Positions 6,433 to 13,676 of a stretch of 22,075 nt of DNA are shown here, piece by piece (the first letter of the stretch is position 1; each line of letters begins with the position of its first letter). A program made the translations under genes and the position numbers. Origin of the DNA: DASQUK01 sp046723645 (GTDB lineage: Bacteria > Actinomycetota > Acidimicrobiia > Acidimicrobiales > VFJN01). The notes below the pieces were generated by a model. The model worked only from the letters and a program-made list of their open reading frames with translations, was not told where the DNA came from and made no database searches. The stretch is taken from the NCBI GenBank assembly GCA_046723645.1, contig JBKOUY010000016.1, positions 1 to 22,075 on the forward strand, given 5' to 3'.

Positions 6433-7116
6433 CTAGGCAGCGCCGACGACTCGGCCTCTCATCGGCTTCGAGACGAAGGTGCGGTCGATGATGCCATGGA
6501 GGTCGGCGAGGGGGAGGGGTTCGCCGGCATCGGCTCCGCCGGCGACGACAGCTGGATCGAGCGCTTGGTACGCGGAGACGAGACCAGTGAACAGCCGTGC
6601 AAGCACGTCAGCATCGCCTGGATGGAAGGTGCCGGCTCGCTGGCCACGTCGGATGAGGTCGGCCTGCTGCCGCATGGCGCCGTCGTAGCGCTCGTTCAGC
6701 ACGGCGTCGATCGCCCGATCCACCGAGGGGTTCGTTGCGCTCGAGTAGCGCAGGTACAGACGACCGAAGTGCGGGTGTCTGCGGAAGAACCCGACTTGGA
6801 AGTCGACGAGCGCGTGCAGCTGCCCTCGGGGGTCGGCGTCGTCGTCGCCGAGCAGCTCGCCGAGCGCCGGCATGAACTCGTCGCCGCGGCGGATGAAGAT
6901 CTGGCGGAAGAGCTCGTCCTTGCCATCGAAGAACGAGTACAGGGAACCGACGGAGAACTCTGCCAGCTCCGCGATCTCCTTTAGCGTGGCCTCGTGGAAG
7001 CCCTTCTCGCCGAAGACCTCCTCGGCGGCGTCGAGAACCTGGGTCCGGCTTACGTCTTGCCGGAGCGCGCGCCTCTCGGCACGCCGACCCGACTTCGCGG
7101 CACTCGCTTTGGCCAT
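6433..7116 (-). CDS. TetR/AcrR family regulator, probable regulator of the CoA-ester cluster
   Basis: This is a 227-residue protein from the ATG at 7114-7116. A basic N-terminus (SGRRAERRALRQDVSR) precedes the TetR DNA-binding domain at ~24-73: VLDAAEEVFGEKGFHEATLK, then AELAEFSVGSLYSFFDGKDELFRQI. The C-terminal half is the usual helical effector domain. The translated upstream extension looks spurious. No Shine-Dalgarno is present; instead a TATTGT -10-like hexamer lies 6 nt before the ATG, suggesting a leaderless mRNA. A TGAAC-N4-GTTCA palindrome covers the matching -35 position. The gene is divergent from the eight-gene plus-strand operon, whose leader carries a close copy of the palindrome. 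An acyl-CoA or substrate-derived effector is plausible but unproven. Confidence 0.88.
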   Translation of the reverse strand: MAKASAAKSGRRAERRALRQDVSRTQVLDAAEEVFGEKGFHEATLKEIAELAEFSVGSLYSFFDGKDELFRQIFIRRGDEFMPALGELLGDDDADPRGQLHALVDFQVGFFRRHPHFGRLYLRYSSATNPSVDRAIDAVLNERYDGAMRQQADLIRRGQRAGTFHPGDADVLARLFTGLVSAYQALDPAVVAGGADAGEPLPLADLHGIIDRTFVSKPMRGRVVGAA

Positions 7117-7122
7117 GACGCG

Positions 7123-7150
7123 ACAATAGCTGACGATGAACTGCTGTTCA
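7123..7150 (-). promoter_or_regulatory. Leaderless promoter with overlapping operator for the second TetR gene
   Basis: On the minus strand CTGAAC (plus 7146-7151) and TATTGT (plus 7123-7128) are 17 bp apart, and the ATG follows the -10 by 6 nt. The -35 is embedded in the palindrome TGAAC-TGCT-GTTCA (7137-7150), a natural autoregulatory operator. GAAC-N4-GTTC also matches the core of Gram-positive LexA boxes, so SOS control is an alternative. Confidence 0.45.
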
Positions 7151-7168
7151 GTCAGGTAGAAGGGGAGA

Positions 7169-7318
7169 TCAACAGATCGAACCCGGGTGGTTCCGCGGCG
7201 GGAACGTGTGCGCGACGGCGTCGAATACCTCGGACGCTGCGGCCGCGAGATCGACAAGATGGTCGTCGACACTCACCATGATGAACTCGTCGGTATCGGC
7301 GTGGATAGGGCATCGCAT
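7169..7318 (-). pseudogene. Possible amidohydrolase N-terminal remnant
   Basis: This 49-codon minus-strand frame contains DEFIMVSVDDHLVD. That resembles the opening of PF04909-type amidohydrolases, where a strand leads into D-x-H metal ligands, often SVDDHxxEPP. It then diverges and stops after ~25 residues, whereas such enzymes have 350-400. It lies between the second TetR gene and the plus operon, and the same cluster keeps one intact amidohydrolase at 17502-18692. A relic is therefore plausible, but chance resemblance cannot be excluded. Confidence 0.3.
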
Positions 7319-7346
7319 GCACCTTCCGACTATGGTTACTCTGCCA

Positions 7347-7360
7347 TGAATCACCGTTCA
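7347..7360 (+). promoter_or_regulatory. Second copy of the TetR operator-like motif before the plus operon
   Basis: TGAATCACCGTTCA has the same 14-bp size as TGAACTGCTGTTCA at 7137-7150 and keeps TGAA at one end and GTTCA at the other. Including the preceding A, 11 of 15 positions agree. It lies 19 nt before the ATG at 7380 and just ahead of the ribosome site GAGGGGG (7369-7375), where a bound repressor would block initiation or early elongation. Confidence 0.45.
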
Positions 7361-7379
7361 AAGATCTAGAGGGGGATTC

Positions 7380-7571
7380 ATGGCGGACCGCCAGGAGACG
7401 CCAAGGGAGGGCACGGAGCGCATCCGCTGGATGCCGGCGACCAATGGTGGGCTGGCAACGTACGTCCAGTTCGGTCCCCACGACCGCAAGGGCTACAAGG
7501 GCGACTTCGTCACCATCCGGGAGCTCCGGGGTGGCGAGCTCCACTTCGACGGCTGTGGCCGACCCCAGTGA
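7380..7571 (+). CDS. Small hypothetical protein opening the CoA-ester operon
   Basis: This 63-residue protein has an ATG preceded by a strong ribosome site (GAGGGGG, 7369-7375). Visible elements are a charged N-terminus (DRQETPREGTERIRW), then ATYVQFGPHDRKGYKGDFVTI and ELRGGELHFDGCG, which suggest a small beta-rich fold. No family is recognised. Its stop overlaps the GTG of the next gene as GTGA, so translation is probably coupled to the dehydratase. This argues that it is a genuine first cistron rather than a leader artefact. It could be an accessory subunit or a regulator of the pathway enzymes; nothing in the sequence decides. Confidence 0.62.
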   Translation: MADRQETPREGTERIRWMPATNGGLATYVQFGPHDRKGYKGDFVTIRELRGGELHFDGCGRPQ

Positions 7572-8830
7572 CCGTCGAGCCGGGCATGAGCGACGACGGG
7601 CGGATCACCGACGAGGGCATCGCCCGGTTGCGGGCCCGGATCGGCGTGGCCGAGCCGCACCCGGTACCGCCGCACTATTCGCTGCCGACCACCGACACGT
7701 TCCGCCACGTGGCCGAGGCCTACGGCGACGACAACCCACTGTGGTGCGAGCCGGCGTACGCGGACACCACGGTGTGGGGCGGCCCTATCGCACCGCCGGT
7801 CCTCGTCGGCGGCGACACGCTCATCGGCGACGACGAGGTCACCGACCTCGCCCCCGACACCAAGGCGTTGCTCAGGGGCGACCCCCTCCGGGGGGTGCAC
7901 GCCTTCTACTCCGCGTCGGCGCGCGAGTGGTGGGCCCCGCTACGTCCGCTGCGCCGGGTGGCCCGCCGCAACGCCCTCGTGGCCGTGCTCGACAAGCCGA
8001 GCGAGTTCGCCGAGCGCGCGGTGCACGAGTGGACCGGGCAGGTGTTCCGCGACGTCGACGGGCCGGTGCTGGCGGCCCAGTACCGGCTGATGGTCCGCGC
8101 CGAGCGCACCAAGGCGAAGGTACGCAAGAAGTACGACGACGTACAGCTGGCCGACTACACCGACGAGGAGATCGCCGCGATCGAGGCCGCGTACGACGCC
8201 GAGTCACCACGTGGTGCCGAGCCCCGATGGTGGGAGGACGTCGAGGAGGGCGACGAGGTCGGCCCTCTGGTGAAGGGCCCCCTCACGGTCACCGACATGA
8301 TCTGCTGGCATGTCGGCATGGGCATGGGCCTCTACGGCGTCAAGGCCCTTCGGCTGGCCGCGAAGAACCGGGCCCGCATCCCTCGCTTCTTCCACCGCGA
8401 CGAGCACAACGTCCCTGACGTCATGCAGCGGGTCCATTGGGACCCGGAGTTCGCCAAGCGTTCAGGCAACCCCACCACGTTCGATTACGGGCGGATGCGG
8501 GAGACGTGGCTCATCCACCTCTGCACCGACTGGATGGGCGACGACGCCTGGCTGTGGACGCTCGACTGCGAGTTCCGGCAGTTCAACTACGTCGGCGACA
8601 CCCAGTGGGTCCGGGGGACCGTTGTGCGCAAGTACGTCGCCGACGGCGACCGGCCGGCGGTCGACCTCGACATCACGTGCACCAACCAGCGCCATCAGGT
8701 GACGACGCCCGGGCACGCCACGATCCTCCTGCCGTCCCGCCGGCGCGGCCCGGTCCGGCTGCCCGACCCGCCCGCCGCCGACCTGCAGGGCGCCCTCGAG
8801 GAGATCGCCGCCGCCTGGGAGGACCGATGA
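7568..8830 (+). CDS. MaoC / FAS1-like double-hotdog acyl-CoA dehydratase
   Basis: The product has 420 residues from the GTG at 7568; an in-frame ATG six codons later is an alternative start. The N-terminal half (~40-190) carries TFRHVAEAYGDDNPLWCEPAYA, corresponding to the D-x-N-P-hydratase loop of MaoC proteins but with Trp where the catalytic His usually stands, as in 'FAS1-like dehydratase' domains. The second half begins near residue 228 with GPLVKGPLTVTDMICWHVGM, a second hotdog domain, and ends in a beta-rich tail. Length fits a fused double-hotdog hydratase. Expected role is reversible hydration of an enoyl-CoA, here probably the product of the downstream acyl-CoA dehydrogenase. It is coupled at both ends to its neighbours (GTGA and ATGA overlaps). 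Confidence 0.82.
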   Translation: MTVEPGMSDDGRITDEGIARLRARIGVAEPHPVPPHYSLPTTDTFRHVAEAYGDDNPLWCEPAYADTTVWGGPIAPPVLVGGDTLIGDDEVTDLAPDTKALLRGDPLRGVHAFYSASAREWWAPLRPLRRVARRNALVAVLDKPSEFAERAVHEWTGQVFRDVDGPVLAAQYRLMVRAERTKAKVRKKYDDVQLADYTDEEIAAIEAAYDAESPRGAEPRWWEDVEEGDEVGPLVKGPLTVTDMICWHVGMGMGLYGVKALRLAAKNRARIPRFFHRDEHNVPDVMQRVHWDPEFAKRSGNPTTFDYGRMRETWLIHLCTDWMGDDAWLWTLDCEFRQFNYVGDTQWVRGTVVRKYVADGDRPAVDLDITCTNQRHQVTTPGHATILLPSRRRGPVRLPDPPAADLQGALEEIAAAWEDR

Positions 8831-9639
8831 CCGAGCGGAGCGCGCACGTGCGGGTGAGCCAGGCCGGTGGCGTCCTGCGCTTCCACCTCGACAAGCCGGC
8901 CAAGCGCAACGCCCTCGACGACGACATGGTCGAACTGCTGATCGACCGCATCGACGCGGCCGGCCGGGAGGAGTCGGTCCGCGCCATCCTGCTGACGGGC
9001 GAGGGCGACCACTTCTGCAGCGGCTTCGACATCGTCGGCCGCAACGCTGCCAACCGCGGCGACGACGTGAAACCTCGCATCGGCTCGATCCAGCGGCGCC
9101 TGCCGTCGCAGAGTCACCGGCTGATCCCGCTTCTCGGCACCGTGCAGGTCCCCGTGGTGGTCGCGGCCCGGGGATGGGTCGCCGGCGTCGGGCTCCACCT
9201 CGCGGCGGCGGCCGACTTCCTCGTGCTCGCCGACGACGCCACTGTGTGGGAGCCGTACGCGCAGCGCGGGTTCACCCCGGACACCGGCGGCACCTGGCTG
9301 CTGCCACGGCTCGTTGGCGTGCAGCGGGCTCGCGAGCTGCTTCTCCGAGGCACCCGAATCACGGGTGCCACCGCCGTCGAGTGGGGCCTCGGCCACGTCG
9401 CCGTCCCGGCGTCGGACGTCGACAGCGCCGCGATTGCGCTCGCCGAGGAGCTCGCCGCCGGGCCGACCGTCGCCCTCGGGTTGACCAAGTGGATGCTGCA
9501 AGTCGCCGGCGAGAACACCTTCGATCAGCAGCTGCGAGCGGAAGCGTTCGCCATGGAGCTGTCGAGCCGCAGCGAGGACTTCCGTGAGGGTCTCGCCTCG
9601 TTCGTCGAGAAGCGTACGCCGGGGTTCACCGGACGATGA
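8827..9639 (+). CDS. Crotonase-fold enoyl-CoA hydratase/isomerase (PaaG-like)
   Basis: This 270-residue protein starts with an ATGA overlap. Crotonase hallmarks are LDKPAKRNALDDDMV, the oxyanion segment FCSGFDI (~63-69), and GWVAGVGLHLAAAADF. A trimerisation helix LLPRLVGVQRARELLLRG follows. Against rat enoyl-CoA hydratase, the two catalytic glutamates align with H124 and Y144, so a classical syn-hydratase is unlikely. An Asp at 152 in TPDTGGTW matches the Asp of PaaG-type isomerases (xPDxGG). An isomerase or other crotonase reaction on the pathway CoA ester is therefore more likely. It is cotranscribed between the MaoC dehydratase and the acyl-CoA dehydrogenase. Confidence 0.85.
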   Translation: MTERSAHVRVSQAGGVLRFHLDKPAKRNALDDDMVELLIDRIDAAGREESVRAILLTGEGDHFCSGFDIVGRNAANRGDDVKPRIGSIQRRLPSQSHRLIPLLGTVQVPVVVAARGWVAGVGLHLAAAADFLVLADDATVWEPYAQRGFTPDTGGTWLLPRLVGVQRARELLLRGTRITGATAVEWGLGHVAVPASDVDSAAIALAEELAAGPTVALGLTKWMLQVAGENTFDQQLRAEAFAMELSSRSEDFREGLASFVEKRTPGFTGR

Positions 9640-10826
9640 GCCTCTCCGTCGACCGAAGCACTCCGGTCGAGCAGGTGCTCGACGCCGTGCGTGCCTGGAT
9701 CGAAGCCGAGGTGCCGGCCGCCTGGCGGGACGCCGCCAGCACCGCGACGCCACTGCGCGAGGTCCGCACCTTCGCCGAGTACGAAGCGTGGTACCCGACG
9801 TTCGCGGCGTCCGGTCTCGTCGTCCCCACCTGGCCGTTCGCGTACGGGGGGCTCGACCTCGAACCCGCCGTCGCTCGCCGGGTCGAGGCGCTTCTCAGCC
9901 CGCTGGGCCTCGGCCGCCTCAACCCGCTCGGCCTCAACCTCTGCGCGCCGGCGCTCTTCGCCCACGGCACCGAGGAGCAGCGGCTGCGCTACCTACCGCG
10001 GATCATCGACAACACCGAGAAGTGGTGCCAGCTCTTCAGTGAGCCTGGCGCCGGCTCCGACCTCGCGTCGCTCGCCACCCGGGCCGAGCGGGACGGCGGC
10101 GACTGGCGGCTCACCGGTCAGAAGGTCTGGACCACGTGGGCGCACGTGTCCGATTGGGCGGTGTGCCTCGCCCGCACCGATCCCGACGCCCCGAAGCGCG
10201 ACGGCATCACCTACTTCCTCGTCGACATCCACGCCACCGGGGTGGAGGTGCGTCCGTTGCGGCACATCACCGGCGAGGTCGACTTCAACCAGGTGTTCCT
10301 CGACGGGGTGCGCGTGCCCGACGGCCAGCGGGTGGGGGCCGAGGGCGAGGGGTGGCGGGTGGCCAATGCCACGCTGTCGGGTGAGCGGCAGATGGTGTCG
10401 GGCAGCGGCTCGGGCGGCGTCGACCGCATCGGCGGCGGGAGCGCCGATGGCCTGTTGCAGCGGCATGTCACCGACCCAGTGCTGCGCGACCGCGTGGTGC
10501 GCCTGTGGGCCGAGGAGCAGATCCGCGGATGGACCAACCGCCGCCTCCGCGGTGGCCCGCTCACCTCCATCGGCAAGGTGCACCAGGGCGACCTCAACCA
10601 GCGCATCCAGCTCGCCGCCGTCGCCCTCCTCGGCGCCCACGCCACGGCCTGGGAAGGAGGTCGCCTGGACCGCACCGTGAAGGGGATGCTCCGCAGTCGC
10701 GGGAACACGATCGAGGGCGGCACGACCGAGGTGAACAAGAACGTCATCGGGGAGCGGGTGCTGGGCCTGCCACGGGAGCCCGACCCCTACAGGCGCGTGG
10801 CGTGGAAGGGCATTCCCCGGTCATGA
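9636..10826 (+). CDS. Acyl-CoA dehydrogenase
   Basis: This 396-residue flavoprotein has normal family length. Visible signatures are the N-terminal helical domain, WPFAYGGLDLEP, then the FAD/substrate strand motif CQLFSEPGAGSDLASL (~131-146) and the beta-domain LTGQKVWTTWAH. The C-terminal helical domain ends GNTIEGGTTEVNKNVIGERV. In that last motif the Glu after Ile occupies the place of the catalytic base of medium-chain dehydrogenases. It should make a 2-enoyl-CoA from an acyl-CoA and pass electrons to an electron-transfer flavoprotein, which is not encoded here. Only one subunit is present, unlike the paired ChsE1/ChsE2 enzymes of cholesterol side-chain breakdown. ATGA overlaps join it to the crotonases on both sides. 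Confidence 0.92.
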   Translation: MSLSVDRSTPVEQVLDAVRAWIEAEVPAAWRDAASTATPLREVRTFAEYEAWYPTFAASGLVVPTWPFAYGGLDLEPAVARRVEALLSPLGLGRLNPLGLNLCAPALFAHGTEEQRLRYLPRIIDNTEKWCQLFSEPGAGSDLASLATRAERDGGDWRLTGQKVWTTWAHVSDWAVCLARTDPDAPKRDGITYFLVDIHATGVEVRPLRHITGEVDFNQVFLDGVRVPDGQRVGAEGEGWRVANATLSGERQMVSGSGSGGVDRIGGGSADGLLQRHVTDPVLRDRVVRLWAEEQIRGWTNRRLRGGPLTSIGKVHQGDLNQRIQLAAVALLGAHATAWEGGRLDRTVKGMLRSRGNTIEGGTTEVNKNVIGERVLGLPREPDPYRRVAWKGIPRS

Positions 10827-11620
10827 GCTACACGACGCTCGACGTCCACCGCGAGGGCCACGTGGGCTGGTTGATCTTCGACCGGCCCGACCGCGGCAAC
10901 GCCATGGATGCGGCGATGATGAACGAGCTCGAGGCGGCCTGGGCAGAGCTCGACGCCGACCCCGACGTGCGGGTCATCGTCAACACCGGCAACGGGCCGG
11001 CCTACCAAACCGGGCTCGACGTCGCCCAGCTGGCCGAGGACAAGGAAGCTCTGCGGGTGCAATCCCGGCGCACGCGGGACGCCGAGCTGCGGTTGACCGC
11101 GTGGCACAACGGCGTGTGGAAGCCGGTGATCGCCGCTGTCAACGGCGTGTGCGCCGGTGGCGGGCTGCACTTCGTAGCCGATGCCGACATCGTCATCGCA
11201 TCGACCGAGGCCACGTTCGTCGACCCTCACGTGTCAGTCGGCCAGGTCTCGGCCTACGAGACCATCGCCCTGGTACGGCGCTCGCCCATGGAAGCCATCG
11301 TCCGCATGGCGTTCACCGGCAGCCATGAGCGGCTCGGCGGGGAGCGGGCGCGGCAGCTGGGGATCCTGTCCGAGGTGGTCGCGCCGGGTCGCCTGCGCGA
11401 GCGGGCCCGCGAGATCGCCGAGCTCGTCGGCCGCAACAGTCCCGCGGCGATGGCCGCGACCAAGCGGGCCCTATGGGGCGCGTTCGAGGCCGGCCTCACC
11501 GAGGCGTGCAAGGCGGGCGCGCTCGAGCTGGCGGCGATGTGGGGGCACCCGGACCAGACCGAAGGGCCCGCGGCGTGGGCCGAGAAGAGGGAGCCGCAGT
11601 GGGTACCTATCAGCACCTGA
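10823..11620 (+). CDS. Crotonase-fold protein, first of a tandem pair
   Basis: This 265-residue protein has an ATGA overlap with the acyl-CoA dehydrogenase. It keeps the crotonase scaffold: WLIFDRPDRGNAMDAAM, an oxyanion segment YQTGLDV (~61-67), VNGVCAGGGLHFVADADIVI and TFVDPHVSVGQV. Both catalytic glutamate positions of classical hydratases are histidine (H116 and H136), so ordinary hydratase chemistry is not expected. The C-terminus (NSPAAMAATKRAL, MWGHPDQTEGPAAWAEKR) is nearly repeated in the next gene, showing that the two are paralogues from a tandem duplication. The pair may form a hetero-oligomer or act on successive intermediates; the reaction is unknown. Confidence 0.87.
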   Translation: MSYTTLDVHREGHVGWLIFDRPDRGNAMDAAMMNELEAAWAELDADPDVRVIVNTGNGPAYQTGLDVAQLAEDKEALRVQSRRTRDAELRLTAWHNGVWKPVIAAVNGVCAGGGLHFVADADIVIASTEATFVDPHVSVGQVSAYETIALVRRSPMEAIVRMAFTGSHERLGGERARQLGILSEVVAPGRLRERAREIAELVGRNSPAAMAATKRALWGAFEAGLTEACKAGALELAAMWGHPDQTEGPAAWAEKREPQWVPIST

Positions 11621-12393
11621 TCGTCGAGCGGCACGGGCCGGTGGGCTGGTTGATCAACAACCGGCCCGACCAGCTCAACGCCATGAACGCCGCGATGCGC
11701 TCGGAGTTCGCCGACGCGTGGCTGGAGCTCGACGCCGACTCGGAGGTGCGCGTGATCGTGCACACCGGTGAGGGGCGGGCGTTCCAGACCGGCGTTGACG
11801 TGTCGGAGATCGCTGGCGACGGCGTGGGCTTCGCGCGCTACCGCGACGACATGGAGAATTTCGACCTCCACTTCACCGCATGGCAGCAAAACGTCTGGAA
11901 GCCGGTGATCACCGCCGTCAACGGGATCTGCGCCGGCGCCGGCTTTCACTGGGTCGCCGATGCCGACATCGTCATCTGCGCGTCGGACTCGCAGTTCTTC
12001 GATCCTCACGTGTCCGTCGGTCAGGTCGTCTCGGTGGAGGCGATCGGCCTCATGCGGAAGATGCCGGTCGAGGCGGTCATGCGGATGGCGTTCATGGGGA
12101 AGTACGAGCGGATGTCGGCGCAGCGCGCGTACGAACTCGGCATGGTGAGCGAGGTCGTCGATCCACCCGACAAGCTGCGCGAGCGGGCCCAGGAGCTCGG
12201 CGAGACCATCGCCAAGAACAGCCCGGCGGCGATGGCGGCAACCAAGCGAGCCCTCGCCGCCGCGCTCGAGCACGGTCTCACCGAGGCGTGCAAGCTCGGC
12301 GCCAGAGAGCTCGTTTCGATGTGGGGCCATCCCGACCAGGAGGAGGGCCCGCGAGCCTTCGCCGAGAAGCGCGAGGCCAAGTGGAGGGTCTGA
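11599..12393 (+). CDS. Crotonase-fold protein, second of a tandem pair
   Basis: This 264-residue protein begins with a GTG that overlaps the previous gene by 22 nt and is preceded by GAGGGAG inside that gene. It matches its neighbour through WLINNRPDQLNAMNAAM, FQTGVDV, VNGICAGAGFHWVADADIVI, FFDPHVSVGQV, NSPAAMAATKRAL and MWGHPDQEEGPRAFAEKRE. As in the partner, histidines (H117 and H137) stand where hydratases have glutamates. The conserved DPHVSVGQV and MRMAF motifs in both copies indicate a distinct crotonase subfamily rather than decay. Likely oligomeric and CoA-ester binding; the exact reaction cannot be assigned. Confidence 0.87.
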   Translation: MGTYQHLIVERHGPVGWLINNRPDQLNAMNAAMRSEFADAWLELDADSEVRVIVHTGEGRAFQTGVDVSEIAGDGVGFARYRDDMENFDLHFTAWQQNVWKPVITAVNGICAGAGFHWVADADIVICASDSQFFDPHVSVGQVVSVEAIGLMRKMPVEAVMRMAFMGKYERMSAQRAYELGMVSEVVDPPDKLRERAQELGETIAKNSPAAMAATKRALAAALEHGLTEACKLGARELVSMWGHPDQEEGPRAFAEKREAKWRV

Positions 12394-13676
12394 ACCTCGC
12401 CGACCTGCTGCCCCCGCCGGGCAACGAGGTCTACGTCTACGCGCCCGATGGCGAATGGACCGGTTCCCAGCTCCGTGGGCGGGCGGAAGCCTGGGCGGCC
12501 GCGCTCGAGATCCAGCCGGGCGCGGCGTGCGGAACACCGCTGCCCAACGGCGGCGAGCTGATCGCCAGGCTCTTCGGGACCTGGCTGGCCGGTGGCGTCT
12601 ACGTGCCACTGAACCCGCGAGCCACCGCCACCGAGCTAGAACGCATCGAGCGTGAGGTGCTCGGGACGAGGTTCGACGCCGGGGTAGCCGTCGTGTCGTT
12701 CACGTCGGGGACGACCGGGCCCCCCAAGCCCGTCCCGCTCCTGCACGCTCGCGTGCTCGAGGGGATCGACCAGGTCCTTCGCACCCTCCGCGCCAAGCCG
12801 GGCGACCCTTCGAAGCCACCGATGCCCAACCTCATTCCGGTCTCCCTTGGGCTCTGGAACGGCATCTACCAGGTGCTCTTCGCCTTCCGCACCGGCGCCC
12901 CCGTTGTGGTCATGGATCGGTTCGACACCGCCGAGTTCGCCGCTCTCGTCCGCCGCTTCGAGATTCGCAGCACCGTTCTGCCGCCAGCGGCAATGGTGAT
13001 GCTGGCCGACGACGAGCGGATCGCCGACCTCGCCCCGCTCAAGTACGTCCGCTGCATCTCTGCACCGCTGTCGCCGCTGCAGGCCCGCCGGTTCCGCGCC
13101 CGCTTCGGCATCAGCGTCCTCAACGGCTGGGGCCAGACCGAGCTCGGCGGGGAGGTGGTCGGGTGGAGCGCGGCCGACTCGAAGGCCTTCGGCGATGCAA
13201 AGCTCGGCGCTGTCGGCCGGCCCCACACCGGTGTCGAGGTCACCACCGACGACGGCACCGGCGAGCTCCTCGTGCGTATCCCCGGCCGCTTCGACGAGTG
13301 GCAGCACACCGGTGACATAGGGCGTATCGACGACGACGGCTTCGTGTGGATCGAGGGCCGGGTGTCCGACATGATCAACCGGGGCGGCAACAAGGTGCAC
13401 CCCAGCGAGGTCGAGGAGGTCCTGCGCCTCGCGCCGCAGCTCGCGGACGCCGCCGTGGTGGGCGCGCCCGACGACCGCTTGGGGGAGGTTCCGGTCGCCT
13501 TCGTCGTCGAGTCGGCGCCCACCACCGACGAGGCGCTCGTCGCCCTGTGCCGGCAGCATCTCGCGCCCTACAAGGTCCCTGTCCGGTTCGAGCGGGTCAC
13601 CGAGCTCCCCCGCAACGAGAACGGCAAGATCCTCAAGCGCGAGCTCGTCCGCACCAGGGGAGAAGAGAACCGATGA
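12381..13676 (+). CDS. Compact AMP-forming acyl-CoA ligase
   Basis: This protein has ~431 residues from the GTG at 12381, which overlaps the preceding gene by 13 nt; the start is the least certain of the operon. Adenylation motifs are in order: phosphate loop SFTSGTTGPPKP (~106-117), A5 NGWGQTELGGE (~248), A7 HTGDIGRIDDDGF (~309), A8 hinge GRVSDMINRGGNKVHPSEVE (~325), and the A10 lysine motif NENGKILKREL near the C-terminus. Typical ligases have 500-560 residues; here the segment between the N-terminus and the phosphate loop is shortened by about 60-80 residues. It should activate a carboxylic acid to its CoA thioester and so start the pathway. Coupled to the next gene by ATGA. Confidence 0.9.
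   Translation: MEGLNLADLLPPPGNEVYVYAPDGEWTGSQLRGRAEAWAAALEIQPGAACGTPLPNGGELIARLFGTWLAGGVYVPLNPRATATELERIEREVLGTRFDAGVAVVSFTSGTTGPPKPVPLLHARVLEGIDQVLRTLRAKPGDPSKPPMPNLIPVSLGLWNGIYQVLFAFRTGAPVVVMDRFDTAEFAALVRRFEIRSTVLPPAAMVMLADDERIADLAPLKYVRCISAPLSPLQARRFRARFGISVLNGWGQTELGGEVVGWSAADSKAFGDAKLGAVGRPHTGVEVTTDDGTGELLVRIPGRFDEWQHTGDIGRIDDDGFVWIEGRVSDMINRGGNKVHPSEVEEVLRLAPQLADAAVVGAPDDRLGEVPVAFVVESAPTTDEALVALCRQHLAPYKVPVRFERVTELPRNENGKILKRELVRTRGEENR

Noticed and set aside
8695..9753. 352-codon minus-strand frame opposite the first crotonase and acyl-CoA dehydrogenase start
   Set aside because: It lies antisense to well-supported genes, is low in complexity, and has no family match; it is a by-product of third-position GC bias.
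11880..12380. Upstream extension of the acyl-CoA ligase frame into the second tandem crotonase gene
   Set aside because: The extension is Arg-rich shadow of the crotonase; ligase-like sequence starts only near the GTG at 12381.
11254..12609. 451-codon minus-strand frame opposite the tandem crotonases
   Set aside because: His/Arg/Asp-rich antisense of coding DNA; the plus-strand crotonase motifs are unambiguous.
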